Shown here: one piece after another, positions 1 through 7,452 of the stretch | Numbering within the stretch: position 1 is the first letter of the stretch | Layout: every line of letters starts with the position of its first letter | Assembly (NCBI RefSeq): GCF_003667575.1 | Contig: NZ_RCUY01000015.1 | Coordinates: 124,001-188,000 of the forward strand | Direction: 5' to 3' | Source: Mycetocola lacteus | GTDB taxonomy: Bacteria; Actinomycetota; Actinomycetes; Actinomycetales; Microbacteriaceae | Length of the DNA stretch: 64,000 nucleotides | The notes under the pieces: generated by a model | The model's database searches: none | What the model saw: the letters and a program-made list of their open reading frames with translations, nothing else | Told to the model about the DNA's origin: nothing | Position numbers and translations under genes: made by a program

Positions 1-1
1 G

Positions 2-331
2 CTCGTCCTACTGGGCCGTGGCGAACACGTGCCGCTGTCGGTGTGGACACGCAGCGTGGTGGTGCTCGGCATGACCGCGACCCTGTTCTACTTCTCCTGG
101 CGCGCGCAGCTGGGCTGGTCCTGGGGCTACTCACGGCTGCGCCTGTTCAGCAAGATTTTCCCGGTGGTGACCCTCGTGCTTGCGGCAATCCCCGGGTTCT
201 ACCCGGTGTGGATGATCACCGAGCAGATCATCTTCAGCCTGATCCTGATCGGCGTGGCCGACTACCTCGACTCCGACCACATGCGCGACACCTTCCGTCG
301 CCCGACCCCGCCGGCTACCGTGCAGGGCTAG
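2..331 (+). CDS. C-terminal part of a hypothetical integral membrane protein
   Basis: The reading frame is open from the window edge, so the true start lies upstream; the GTG at 29 is only an internal codon. About 110 residues are visible. Three hydrophobic stretches can be seen (around the segments VVVLGMTATLFYF, FPVVTLVLAAIPGF and IIFSLILIGVADYL), followed by a short charged tail, so it is a polytopic membrane protein. I do not recognise the family. The next gene, a metal exporter, starts 29 nt downstream with its own strong ribosome site, so the two may be co-transcribed. Confidence 0.6.
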   Translation, partial: LVLLGRGEHVPLSVWTRSVVVLGMTATLFYFSWRAQLGWSWGYSRLRLFSKIFPVVTLVLAAIPGFYPVWMITEQIIFSLILIGVADYLDSDHMRDTFRRPTPPATVQG

Positions 332-360
332 GATGTGATCCACCACACGAGGGGGATCAC

Positions 361-1278
361 ATGAGTACACAGGGCGGCAATCGCGCCATCATCGCGGCAC
401 TGCTGGCGAACGTCGGCATCGCGCTGACCAAGTTCATCGCCTGGTTCTTCTCCGGCTCGGCGTCGATGCTCGCCGAGGGTGTGCACTCCCTCGCCGACTC
501 GGGCAACCAGCTGCTGCTCCTGCTGGGCGGACGCAAGTCGCGCCGTCTGGCCGACGAGGAGCACCCGTTCGGGTACGGACGCGAGCGCTACGTCTACGCG
601 TTTGTGGTCTCGATCATCCTGTTCTCAGTCGGTGGCGTGTTCTCGATCTATGAGGGCATCAACAAGCTCACCCACCCGCACGCCCTGGAAATGTGGTGGC
701 TGCCGATGGTGGTGCTGACGGTAGCGATCGGGCTCGAGGGCTTCTCCCTGCGCACGGCGATCCGCGAGTCCAACCACACCCGCGGCACCCAGTCCTGGAT
801 CCAGTTCATCCGCCGCGCCAAGGCCCCCGAGCTGCCCGTTGTCCTGCTGGAGGACGTGGCCGCGCTGATCGGTCTGGTCCTCGCCTTCCTCGGAGTCGGC
901 CTCACCGTGATCACCGGCAATGCCACCTGGGATGCAATCGGCACGCTGGCCATTGGTGCGCTGCTGGTCCTGGTCGCGATCGTGCTGGGCATCGAAACCA
1001 AGAGTCTCCTGGTGGGCGAGGGCGCCACCGCCGAGCAGGCCACCGCGATCCGGGAAGCCATCGTGGCCGGGCCCGAAGCCGAGCGGATCATCCACCTGAA
1101 GACCCTCTACCTGGGACCCGAGGAGATCATGGTGGCGGCAAAGATCGCCGTGGATCCGGCCCGCACGGTTGCCCAGGTCTCCGAAAACATCAACGTGATC
1201 GAGGCCCGCATCCGCGCCGCCGAGCCCATGGCGCGCGTCATCTACCTCGAACCCGACGTGGATCGCGAGCGGGTTTAG
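361..1278 (+). CDS. Cation diffusion facilitator family metal/proton antiporter
   Basis: 305-residue membrane transporter expected to export divalent metal ions such as Zn or Fe/Mn in exchange for protons. The N-terminal half shows the CDF signature: GSASMLAEGVHSLADSGNQ with its His-Asp pair in TM2, then HPFGYGRERY. Hydrophobic segments continue to about residue 220, and a soluble cytoplasmic domain of about 80 residues follows (VAAKIAVDP, IEARIRAAEP), as in the family. The ATG at 361 was chosen over a long upstream extension because GAGGGGG lies 5 nt before it and homology begins there. The metal is not decidable from sequence by eye. Confidence 0.9.
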   Translation: MSTQGGNRAIIAALLANVGIALTKFIAWFFSGSASMLAEGVHSLADSGNQLLLLLGGRKSRRLADEEHPFGYGRERYVYAFVVSIILFSVGGVFSIYEGINKLTHPHALEMWWLPMVVLTVAIGLEGFSLRTAIRESNHTRGTQSWIQFIRRAKAPELPVVLLEDVAALIGLVLAFLGVGLTVITGNATWDAIGTLAIGALLVLVAIVLGIETKSLLVGEGATAEQATAIREAIVAGPEAERIIHLKTLYLGPEEIMVAAKIAVDPARTVAQVSENINVIEARIRAAEPMARVIYLEPDVDRERV

Positions 1279-1349
1279 GACGCTCAAAACCAAAGCCCGC
1301 CCGGCCCCGGACCGCGCCGAACCAGCGCCCGGCCTTCCGCTCCGCGCGG

Positions 1350-1829
1350 CTACAACTCGGTCGGGCTCGCCAGGGTCTCCCGGAAAAACTCCACCAGGAT
1401 GGCCGCGCACTCGGCCTCGCGCACGCCGCCAACAACCTCGGCGCGGTGGGCGAGGCGGCGATCCCGCAGCAGGTCAAACGCGCTGCCGGCGGCCCCGGCC
1501 TTATCCTCCCAGGCTCCAAAGACCACGCGTGGGATGCGGGCTGCGAGGATCGCCCCGGCACACATGATGCACGGCTCCAGGGTGACCACCAGGGTCAGAT
1601 CACGCAGCTGCCAATCCCCGCGCGCCGCGGTGGCCGCACGGATCGCCTCGATTTCGGCGTGCGCGGTGGGATCGTGACGGGCCTCCTTGAGGTTAAATCC
1701 GGTCGCCACCACGGTGCCCGCGGAATCCACCAGGATCGCCCCCACCGGGACATCCGCACTTTCCGCGGTCAGGCGCGCCTGGTCCAGGGCCAGGCCCATC
1801 CAGCGCTCATCTTCCGCGCCCACACTCAT
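1350..1829 (-). CDS. tadA: tRNA-specific adenosine deaminase
   Basis: Deaminates adenosine 34 of tRNA-Arg(ACG) to inosine in the cytoplasm. The cytidine/deoxycytidylate deaminase zinc site is intact: HAE at residues 57-59, with H57 as zinc ligand and E59 as proton shuttle, then PCIMC with C87 and C90. Length of 159 residues is normal for TadA. The frame also permits a GTG two codons earlier; ATG at 1829 is preferred because family homology starts shortly after it. It is transcribed away from upp, from which it is separated by about 40 bp, an arrangement that suggests back-to-back promoters. Confidence 0.92.
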   Translation of the reverse strand: MSVGAEDERWMGLALDQARLTAESADVPVGAILVDSAGTVVATGFNLKEARHDPTAHAEIEAIRAATAARGDWQLRDLTLVVTLEPCIMCAGAILAARIPRVVFGAWEDKAGAAGSAFDLLRDRRLAHRAEVVGGVREAECAAILVEFFRETLASPTEL

Positions 1830-1870
1830 TACCACCGCAAGGTTCCCTTCACCCAGGTATTGTTAACAGT

Positions 1871-2503
1871 ATGCGAGTGCACGTAGCCGATCACCCCCTG
1901 ATCACCCACAAACTGACGGTCCTGCGGGATAAGAACACCCCGTCGCCGATCTTCCGGTCCCTCACCGAGGAGCTGGTCACCCTGCTCGCGTATGAGGCAA
2001 CCCGCGAGGTTCGCACCGAGACGGTCGAAATCGAGACTCCGGTCACCACCACTACCGGACTGGCGATCTCCTCGCCGCGTCCGCTCGTGGTCCCCATCCT
2101 GCGTGCAGGTCTGGGCATGCTTGAGGGCATGGTCAAGCTGCTCCCGACAGCCGAGGTCGGCTTCCTGGGCATGCTGCGCGACGAGGAAACCTTCGAGCCG
2201 AAGACCTACGCCGAGCGTCTGCCGGATGATCTGTCGGGTCGCCAGTGCTTCGTCCTGGACCCGATGCTCGCGACCGGCGGTTCGCTGGGTGCGGCGATCA
2301 AGTTCCTCTTTGACCGCGGCGCAGACGATGTCACCGCGATCTGCCTGCTGGCCGCCCCCGAGGGTGTGGCCGCACTGGAGAAGCTCACCGAGGGCCGCGA
2401 CGTCAAGCTGGTGCTGGGCACCGTGGACGAGCGTCTGGACGAGCACGGCTACATCGTTCCCGGTCTGGGTGACGCGGGCGACCGCCTCTACGGCCTGGTC
2501 TAA
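1871..2503 (+). CDS. upp: Uracil phosphoribosyltransferase
   Basis: Salvages uracil with PRPP to UMP. 210 residues, the usual length. The PRPP-binding loop appears as [16 protein letters not shown], and the RAGLGMLEG segment and the C-terminal uracil-binding segment [15 protein letters not shown] are conserved. No Shine-Dalgarno sequence precedes the ATG; a TATTGT hexamer at 1858-1863 would place the transcript start at or beside the ATG, so a leaderless mRNA is likely (inference). A strong intrinsic terminator follows at 2535. Confidence 0.97.
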   Translation: MRVHVADHPLITHKLTVLRDKNTPSPIFRSLTEELVTLLAYEATREVRTETVEIETPVTTTTGLAISSPRPLVVPILRAGLGMLEGMVKLLPTAEVGFLGMLRDEETFEPKTYAERLPDDLSGRQCFVLDPMLATGGSLGAAIKFLFDRGADDVTAICLLAAPEGVAALEKLTEGRDVKLVLGTVDERLDEHGYIVPGLGDAGDRLYGLV

Positions 2504-2534
2504 AACTTCGTCCCTGGCACTCGGTCAGGGCCCA

Positions 2535-2568
2535 CGGCGGCATCGGTTTTCCGGTGCCGCCGTTTTTT
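2535..2568 (+). terminator. Intrinsic terminator of upp
   Basis: A 12-bp stem (one G-T wobble) pairs 2535-2546 with 2551-2562 around a TTTT loop and is followed by six T at 2563-2568. It lies 31 nt past the upp stop codon. Confidence 0.9.
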
Positions 2569-2592
2569 GTCCCCCCAATCAAGGGTGATCAG

Positions 2593-2621
2593 TTGACAGC
2601 ACGCTTCGCTCTGGGCATAAT
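2593..2621 (+). promoter_or_regulatory. Sigma-70-type promoter of the uORF/winged-helix transcript
   Basis: TTGACA at 2593-2598 and CATAAT at 2616-2621 with exactly 17 bp between them. This is one of the best promoter matches in the window. The expected start of transcription is at about 2628, which is the A of an ATG, so the first translated ORF on this RNA would be leaderless. Confidence 0.8.
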
Positions 2622-2627
2622 CGGCAT

Positions 2628-2729
2628 ATGACTGAATTCGCGCGTACCCGGAGCTCCCTCGAGTCTCATGGGACTGTGGGCATGATGATGCCCCGTAGCG
2701 CTGTCATGTGTTGTCGAATGTGCAGCTAG
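2628..2729 (+). CDS. Leaderless upstream ORF with a Cys-codon run (candidate attenuator peptide)
   Basis: A 33-codon ORF begins 7 nt after the -10 hexamer, at the predicted transcription start, and ends with MCCRMCS and a TAG. Three of its last six sense codons are cysteine codons (TGT TGT ... TGC), with a rare CGA arginine codon after the first pair. The stop codon lies inside a short inverted repeat (AGCTAGC at 2724-2730, GCTAGCT at 2733-2739). Leaderless uORFs ending in cysteine runs are known in actinobacteria as cysteine-responsive attenuators of sulfur genes; assignment of this one to that class is inference. The winged-helix gene begins 209 nt downstream on the same RNA. Confidence 0.55.
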   Translation: MTEFARTRSSLESHGTVGMMMPRSAVMCCRMCS

Positions 2730-2938
2730 CTCGCTAGCTTCCGCCACCGTCTCCGCCCCGCTTCTCCTCATCCAGAAGAAGACAAAGCGTCGAGACCCGG
2801 AGCGTTTTTGAACGCGACTCCCCCGGAACGACCTTCCGATTCGTCGATCCGGATACACACAACACACCCGTCGTAACGGCCCGGCCGAGGCACTCGCCCC
2901 CGGATGACCGTCGACACCAAAACCTTTAGGGACTTCTC
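2730..2938 (+). promoter_or_regulatory. Leader RNA with alternative pairings before the winged-helix gene
   Basis: Between the uORF and the next gene, several pairings exclude one another. GTCTC (2749-2753) can pair with GAGAC (2792-2796), enclosing CGCTT (2759-2763) with AAGCG (2785-2789). Instead CTCCG (2751-2755) can pair with CGGAG (2798-2802), directly before GCGTTTTT. A third small hairpin pairs CTTCT (2761-2765) with AGAAG (2774-2778). The CGGAG-containing form followed by five T resembles a weak terminator. These were paired by eye; no folding energy was computed. Confidence 0.35.
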
Positions 2939-3727
2939 ATGTCGATCACCACCACCATCTCCGCCCCCGCCACCCGCAGCGCCGAGGCCGAGCGCATCGC
3001 CGCCGCACTGACCGCCGGACGTACCACCACCAGCACCGCGGTTCCCGCGGTCGCCCCGGTTGTGGCTGCCGCACCCGCAGCTCCCGCAGCCCCGCGTCTG
3101 CGCTCGGTTCCCGAGGGCACCGAGGCTCGCGGCTTCGTGCTCTACGTCGGGCTGGATGAGGCCAAGGCCCTGGCCGATGGCTCCAGTCTCGGTCAGGTCG
3201 TGCAGGCCCTCAAGGACCTCGCCGCCCAGATTGCTCCCGCCTCGGAAACCTACGCGGCCGTTGCCCTTGCACCGGCCGGTGCCGGTGGCCGCGACATCGA
3301 CGTGGTGCGCCTGGCCCTGCAGGAGCCGGCAGCCCTCGCCCGCCACCGCGACACCGAGGAGAGCCACACCGGCGAGCTCGACCGCGCACACGCCGGAGTC
3401 GTGATTGACCTCTCCCGCAAGCGCCTGGCGCTGGACAACACCGCCGTCTCGCTCACCTTCAAGGAGTTCGAGCTGCTGCAGTACCTGGTACTGCGCGAGG
3501 GTCGCACCGTCGACCGTGCCGAGCTGATCGGCGCCCTGTGGAACCCCGAGGACGAAGAGGCGGCTCCGAACGAGCGCACCATCGACGTCCACATCCGTCG
3601 CCTGCGGGCCAAGCTTGACCGCTACGAAGACATCGTCCGCACCGTGCGCGGCGTCGGCTACCGTTTTGACCGTCACGCAGACGTCACCATCCGCTACGCA
3701 TCGGCACCGAGCCCCGACCTCTTCTAG
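2939..3727 (+). CDS. Winged-helix DNA-binding protein (OmpR/PhoB-type effector domain, no receiver)
   Basis: 262 residues. The first 55 are low-complexity Ala/Pro/Thr; residues about 60-125 form a small alpha/beta region (FVLYVGLDEAKALADG...) that lacks a receiver-type Asp pocket. Residues about 145-245 are a clear trans_reg_C winged helix: LTFKEFELLQYLVLREG, then ERTIDVHIRRLRAKL, then TVRGVGYRF. It is thus a DNA-binding regulator not controlled by classical phosphorylation. AGGGA lies 6 nt before the ATG. A 310-nt leader with a Cys-codon uORF precedes it, which suggests control by translation in the leader. Target genes are unknown. Confidence 0.85.
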   Translation: MSITTTISAPATRSAEAERIAAALTAGRTTTSTAVPAVAPVVAAAPAAPAAPRLRSVPEGTEARGFVLYVGLDEAKALADGSSLGQVVQALKDLAAQIAPASETYAAVALAPAGAGGRDIDVVRLALQEPAALARHRDTEESHTGELDRAHAGVVIDLSRKRLALDNTAVSLTFKEFELLQYLVLREGRTVDRAELIGALWNPEDEEAAPNERTIDVHIRRLRAKLDRYEDIVRTVRGVGYRFDRHADVTIRYASAPSPDLF

Positions 3728-3826
3728 GCCGCGGGCAGCCTCGGCCGCAACGTCAGATTCGGCGTATATCGGGGTTCATCAGCCCGAAAACCGAGCAGTC
3801 TTCTGGAATTTCACCGGATTCACAGG

Positions 3827-3865
3827 CGATTGTCACACGGGTATGGCCCCAGACTGAGACAATCG
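3827..3865. promoter_or_regulatory. Inverted repeat upstream of the XRE gene
   Basis: CGATTGTC at 3827-3834 and GACAATCG at 3858-3865 form a perfect 8-bp inverted repeat with 23 bp between the arms, ending 16 nt before the XRE start codon. It could be an autoregulatory operator; no good promoter hexamers were identified with it. Confidence 0.35.
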
Positions 3866-3881
3866 CTTACATGCTGGTCTT

Positions 3882-4160
3882 ATGGAACACTTCGCCGAGA
3901 CACCTACCTGGTCCCAGTATGCCAACCTCCTGGGCAGTTCGCTCCGTCATCTACGACTCGGGCGCGGCCTCAGCCAGGAGCAGGTCGCAATGGCGGCCGG
4001 GATTAGCCGATACACCTATCAGAAGTTCGAAAAGGGCGAGTCTCGCCCGGGAACCTCAGCCAATCCATCACTCCAAAACGTCCTCGCACTTAGCCAGGTC
4101 TTCGGAGTACCGATTGAGGAGCTACTGCCCAGCACCCCGCCGGACCTCAGCGACCGCTAG
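3882..4160 (+). CDS. Small XRE-family transcriptional regulator
   Basis: 92 residues, essentially one Cro/CI helix-turn-helix: LRHLRLGRGLSQEQVAMAAGI followed by RYTYQKFEKGES and LSQVFGVPIEELL. There is no effector domain. No toxin or methylase gene is adjacent, so neither an antitoxin nor a restriction controller role is supported. The start lacks an evident Shine-Dalgarno sequence; an inverted repeat just upstream may be its own operator. Confidence 0.82.
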   Translation: MEHFAETPTWSQYANLLGSSLRHLRLGRGLSQEQVAMAAGISRYTYQKFEKGESRPGTSANPSLQNVLALSQVFGVPIEELLPSTPPDLSDR

Positions 4161-4326
4161 CGCGCCCACACAGCGCGCCGCTGTCGTTCATCGCCTCTCG
4201 GCACGAACCCTCCTGCGCTACGCCGAGCAGGACGATCATCTTCCATCGGCACGCCCCTCACCATCCGATCCATGAGTGTCGGAGGGTCGAGTTAGGCTCA
4301 GAATGTGCCGGTGAAGGGATCCACCG

Positions 4327-5019
4327 ATGAAAACAGCCCTGCTTCACCCACGGCGTTCGGCACCCACCGGGTCCGAACCCCCAACGCCCTCCGACGGTGC
4401 CATTCCCCCGGCACCGGGGCCCGCGGCCCTCGCCGCGGAACATGCCCACTCTGAGAATGCTCTTCCGCCCGAGCCCGGTCATGCACGGGTGCGCCCACCG
4501 GAGGCTGCGTCAGTATCCGCCAAAACAGTGCCTACCGGGGCAGTGTCCACCGCGGCTGGGCCTACCGGGCCTGTGCCTACCGAGCCTGTGCCTACCGAGA
4601 CCGCGCTTGCCGGGGCAGCGTCTGCCAGGTCGACGCTTTCCGAGAAGGAGCGTACCGAGAAGATGCGTTCCGAGTCGGAACTTTCCGAGTCGGAGCTGCT
4701 CGAGTCGGAGCTGCTCGATGCAGAGAGTGCTCGTGGGGAGCCTCGCTGGCTGGCGAGCGTCGCCACCGTGCTGCAGAGCGGGCCGGTACCCGAGCTCCAA
4801 CCCGTGCTGCTCGATATCATCGTGAATCCGCAGGTACCGCCGGCTGAGCCGGTGGTTGTGATCCACTCCGATGAGCATGGAGAACACCTGGTGCTCACAC
4901 CCGAGAGTGCAAGGCGACTGGGCAGCGTCCTCACCACGCTGTTCCCCGATGATGAGTCACGCGCGGCACCGCTTCCGCCTGCTGAGCACACGGATCCGCC
5001 ACCGGGGAGAGTCCGATGA
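4327..5019 (+). CDS. Hypothetical protein with a degenerate five-residue repeat
   Basis: 230 residues, not recognised. The N-terminal 68 residues are Pro/Ala-rich; residues 69-133 are about 13 units of a five-residue repeat that drifts from PTGAV/PTEPV types to LSESE/LLESE types; residues about 138-218 look like a globular domain (RWLASVATVLQSGPVPELQP..., VVVIHSDEHGEHLVLTPESARRLGSVL). No signal peptide or membrane segment. This strand was preferred over the overlapping antisense ORFs because of the globular C-terminal part and an AAGGGA sequence 8 nt before the ATG. The repeat keeps all frames open, so some doubt remains. Confidence 0.55.
   Translation: MKTALLHPRRSAPTGSEPPTPSDGAIPPAPGPAALAAEHAHSENALPPEPGHARVRPPEAASVSAKTVPTGAVSTAAGPTGPVPTEPVPTETALAGAASARSTLSEKERTEKMRSESELSESELLESELLDAESARGEPRWLASVATVLQSGPVPELQPVLLDIIVNPQVPPAEPVVVIHSDEHGEHLVLTPESARRLGSVLTTLFPDDESRAAPLPPAEHTDPPPGRVR
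4531..4725 (+). repeat. 15-bp tandem repeat, about 13 degenerate units
   Basis: Units in step with the codons of the surrounding ORF, for example CCTACCGGGCCTGTG and CCTACCGAGCCTGTG in the first half and CTTTCCGAGTCGGAG later. Adjacent units are more alike than distant ones, as expected from repeated slippage or unequal exchange. Confidence 0.8.
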
Positions 5020-5032
5020 GGCACTAACGCAG

Positions 5033-5069
5033 GGTGCCCCGCACACCCCTGTGGGACGTGCGGGGCACC
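5033..5069. terminator. Hairpin between convergent genes
   Basis: A 12-bp perfect stem pairs 5033-5044 (GGTGCCCCGCAC) with 5058-5069, with a 13-nt loop. There is no T tract on either side, so it may act as a weak bidirectional terminator for the hypothetical gene and the opposing permease gene. Confidence 0.55.
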
Positions 5070-5089
5070 TCAGTGGACGCCGTGCGCGA

Positions 5090-6238
5090 CTAGGACACCG
5101 CGACGACCTTACGGTCTTGGCGCGGCCACACCACCTTCTGCACGATGATGATCACCGAGGCAGCGACCGGAATAGCCGCCAGCGCCCCGAGCACACCGCC
5201 GATGGTGCCTCCGGCCACGGCGGCGATGACCACCATCGCCCCGGGGACCGCAACCGCACGACTCATGATGCGCGGGGAAATGATGTAGGCCTCCACCTGC
5301 AGGTAGATCAGGTAGTAAATACCCGTAATCAGCGCCAGGCTGGGGTCCACCAACAGGCAGATCAGGGTGTTCAGGATCGACGCGCTCAGGGTACCCACAA
5401 GCGGAATCAGGGAACCAATGAAGGCGAAGAATGCCAGCAGGAACGGCATTGGTGCCTGAATGATCGACAACAGAATCAGGCTGAGCACACCATTGATCAG
5501 GGCAAGCGATACCTGCCCCACCACATAGCGTCCGACGGCACCGGTGATGTCCTCGGAGATCTTGGCGAAACCCGCACGCTGGTACGCGGGAACAAAGCGG
5601 TACACGGTCTGCTTCATCGAGCGCAGCGAGGCCATAAAGTACAGGGTCAGAATCAGCACGATGATCAGCCCGGTGATGCCGCTGGCAACACCGGCCCCCA
5701 CCTGGGCGAGGCCTCCGCCGATCGCCACCAGGTTTTTGGGATCTCCCAGGAAGTCGGTGGCCCCCTTGATGACCTGCTTGATGTCCACGGAATCACCCAG
5801 CAGCTTCTGGATCTGGAGCACAATGTCATTCTTCTGGAAATCCGAAGCAAAGCCCGGGAAATCACGAATCAGGTTCGAGGACTGCTCCACAAGCACTGGA
5901 ATGACGGCCAGGAGGAGGCCCGCCAGGGCTGCCAAGACCACCAGCACCACCGCGGCAATCGCCGCGGGACGTGGCATCCGCTTCTCAAGCCAGGAAACCA
6001 GCGGGTCAAGACCCAGCGCCAGGAATAGGGCGATGCCGATGTACACCAGGACGGTACTCAGCTGACTGACAATACCCCCGAGCAGGAGCGCAATAAGAAC
6101 GCCCAGGGTACCCACCAGGCCGATCCGAAACGCGTTAACGTGCACGCCGGATCCTCCCGCAGGCTCACGGTGCAGTCCCACATCGCCGCCGGAACTCAGC
6201 CGAGGTTCCGCATCGGGGCGCGTCGCCTTCTTCTTCAT
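5090..6238 (-). CDS. AI-2E family (TqsA/PerM-like) membrane permease
   Basis: 382 residues with the family pattern: two adjacent N-terminal membrane helices (about 35-85), another at about 95-118 (AAVVLVVLAALAGLLLAVIPVLV), an amphipathic soluble stretch (residues about 120-190) and then helices from about 195 (GITGLIIVLILTLYFMA) to the C terminus. The conserved features LFLALGLDPLVSWLEKR, GSLIPLVGTLSASI and QVEAYIISPRIMSRAV are present. Members have been linked to export of autoinducer-2, pyridine nucleotides or Na+/H+ exchange, so the substrate cannot be stated. A 35-residue charged N-terminal extension precedes the first helix. Confidence 0.85.
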   Translation of the reverse strand: MKKKATRPDAEPRLSSGGDVGLHREPAGGSGVHVNAFRIGLVGTLGVLIALLLGGIVSQLSTVLVYIGIALFLALGLDPLVSWLEKRMPRPAAIAAVVLVVLAALAGLLLAVIPVLVEQSSNLIRDFPGFASDFQKNDIVLQIQKLLGDSVDIKQVIKGATDFLGDPKNLVAIGGGLAQVGAGVASGITGLIIVLILTLYFMASLRSMKQTVYRFVPAYQRAGFAKISEDITGAVGRYVVGQVSLALINGVLSLILLSIIQAPMPFLLAFFAFIGSLIPLVGTLSASILNTLICLLVDPSLALITGIYYLIYLQVEAYIISPRIMSRAVAVPGAMVVIAAVAGGTIGGVLGALAAIPVAASVIIIVQKVVWPRQDRKVVAVS

Positions 6239-6424
6239 CCGTGTCTCCTCACGTATGTGCGACGCTTGAGCGCCGCACGGGGTCGGGGTTCAATTGTGGA
6301 CCCAAAATCCCCACATTGGCGGATTTCCGGGGAATCAACATCCGTGCCGTGCACAGATTCGAACCCGCAGACCACCGAATACCGCTATGCGGCAAACTCC
6401 CAGCCACCGAGTCGGTCAAGCCCT

Positions 6425-6452
6425 GGTAATCGTTACCTGGATGTTATATATT
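6425..6452 (+). promoter_or_regulatory. Possible promoter and operator in a gene-free stretch
   Basis: A short palindrome GGTAA-TCG-TTACC (6425-6437) lies just upstream of TATATT (6447-6452). TATATT is a fair -10, with TGGTAA in the -35 position at 17 bp. This is the only promoter-like signal I see in the 6239-6660 gap. Confidence 0.3.
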
Positions 6453-6457
6453 CGTAC

Positions 6458-6560
6458 TGCGTTCGAAGTTTTGCTGTGACGACGAAACGCACATGTGATT
6501 GCAGGACACTCTTGGTGCAAGGGGAAGGGCCGATCGTACGCCTCTACGATCGGCCCTTGT
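6458..6560 (+). ncRNA. Candidate small RNA of about 100 nt
   Basis: The 422-bp stretch 6239-6660 has no convincing ORF. Its right half has a possible -10 (TATATT) and, about 70 nt later, a 14-bp perfect hairpin (6525-6538 with 6545-6558, loop CGCCTC) that would end a short transcript. The hairpin is followed by GTTCATG, not a long T run, so termination may be inefficient. I recognise no known RNA family, and the left half of the gap shows nothing else. Alternatively the hairpin ends an unseen transcript. Confidence 0.3.
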
Positions 6561-6660
6561 TCATGTCCACGCACCCCGCGTCCGTTATTCCCTCAACCGG
6601 TGCGCCAGGGGCGAAACTTCCAGCTCGGTCGCGGACCCGCGAACGCGGTACGCTGGGAGG

Positions 6661-7014
6661 ATGACGCAGGCCACCGATTCCGCACGCGAACTCCGCGCCC
6701 TCAAGGTGCTGGGCGCGGCCTGCTTCGGCGGCGGCTTGCTCTTCACCGCGGTGGGAATCCTGCTGATCGTCCTGGCCGCGCTGAACGGGCCGTGGTTTCT
6801 CACGCTCATCGGCATCGGTGTTCTGCTCACCGGGCTCAGCACCAGCTTCTGGGGCATGGTCATGCTCTATCGCTCGCTGATTCGCGCAAACCCGGCCCTC
6901 GCCATCAGGCTGGACGAACCCGCACCGGCCGGTGTCTCCGAGCCTACGGGCGCTTCCGACGCCGCGGTGACCCCCGCACACGAAGACGTGCCCGAGTCCG
7001 GTGGCCCACGATGA
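6661..7014 (+). CDS. Small two-helix membrane protein, hypothetical
   Basis: 117 residues. Two hydrophobic helices occupy about residues 16-40 (VLGAACFGGGLLFTAVGILLIVL) and 44-68, and the remaining 50 residues are a hydrophilic Pro/Glu-rich tail. GGGAGG directly precedes the ATG at 6661, which was preferred over an upstream in-frame start. The stop codon overlaps the start of the MarR gene (ATGA), so the two are translationally coupled; the pairing hints at a joint stress or efflux role, but no function can be assigned. Confidence 0.7.
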   Translation: MTQATDSARELRALKVLGAACFGGGLLFTAVGILLIVLAALNGPWFLTLIGIGVLLTGLSTSFWGMVMLYRSLIRANPALAIRLDEPAPAGVSEPTGASDAAVTPAHEDVPESGGPR

Positions 7015-7445
7015 ACGGTGCGGTAGAAGCCTGGGAGTCGCTGTTTCGCGCGCAGGTTGGCATCATGCGTCGCCTCGGTGAGGACTTCCCCATGGGTGGA
7101 CTCACGATGAACGAGTACGACGTGATGTTCACCCTCTCCCGCCAGGCCGACCGCAAGGCCAAGCTGCGCGATCTGAACCGGCTGGTGCTGCTGAGCCAGC
7201 CCAGCGTGAGCCGACTCATTGACAAGCTCTCGGCCGAGGGGTTTGTCACCAAGGAAGCCGATCCGGATGATCGCCGCGGCATGATCATCACCCTCACCGA
7301 GGAGGGGTTCTCGGCCTACCGTCCGGTTGCCCGCGCCCATATGCGTACGATTGAATCGATCATCGGCGGAGCCCTCAGCCCCGCCGAAATCGAGTCCATG
7401 TTTGCCCTGACCGAGAAGCTGCGCTGCCCCGAATTCGACGATTAG
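7011..7445 (+). CDS. MarR-family transcriptional regulator
   Basis: 144 residues, the usual MarR length. The winged helix shows LTMNEYDVMFTLSR, LRDLNRLVLLSQPSVSRLIDKLSAEGFVTKEADPDDRRGMIITLTEEG, with the DxRxxxxxLT wing motif in the form DRRGMIITLT. It probably binds a palindrome as a dimer and responds to small aromatic or oxidising ligands. It is coupled to the small membrane protein upstream and is followed 7 nt later by the photolyase gene, so it may sit in an operon with both. Confidence 0.9.
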   Translation: MNGAVEAWESLFRAQVGIMRRLGEDFPMGGLTMNEYDVMFTLSRQADRKAKLRDLNRLVLLSQPSVSRLIDKLSAEGFVTKEADPDDRRGMIITLTEEGFSAYRPVARAHMRTIESIIGGALSPAEIESMFALTEKLRCPEFDD

Positions 7446-7452
7446 GTTCCCG

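Noticed and set aside
43-360. N-terminal extension of the CDF gene
   Set aside because: Reads a different frame through the preceding membrane-protein gene and lacks conservation; the ATG at 361 has a strong ribosome site.
1269-1300. Hairpin overlapping the CDF stop codon
   Set aside because: Stem GCGGG/CCCGC with a bulge is possible, but there is no T tract and the stem includes the stop codon; too weak to annotate as a terminator.
4479-5024. 181-residue ORF antisense to the pentapeptide-repeat gene
   Set aside because: Ser/Gly repeat content comes from the 15-bp array, which leaves all frames open; the plus-strand frame has the more protein-like C-terminal domain.
6350-6425. tRNA-like text on the minus strand (GATTCGAAC, GTCGGT)
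   Set aside because: The 5-bp T-stem arms next to TTCGAAT do not pair and no anticodon stem or acceptor arm can be drawn, so it is not a tRNA or an obvious tRNA remnant.
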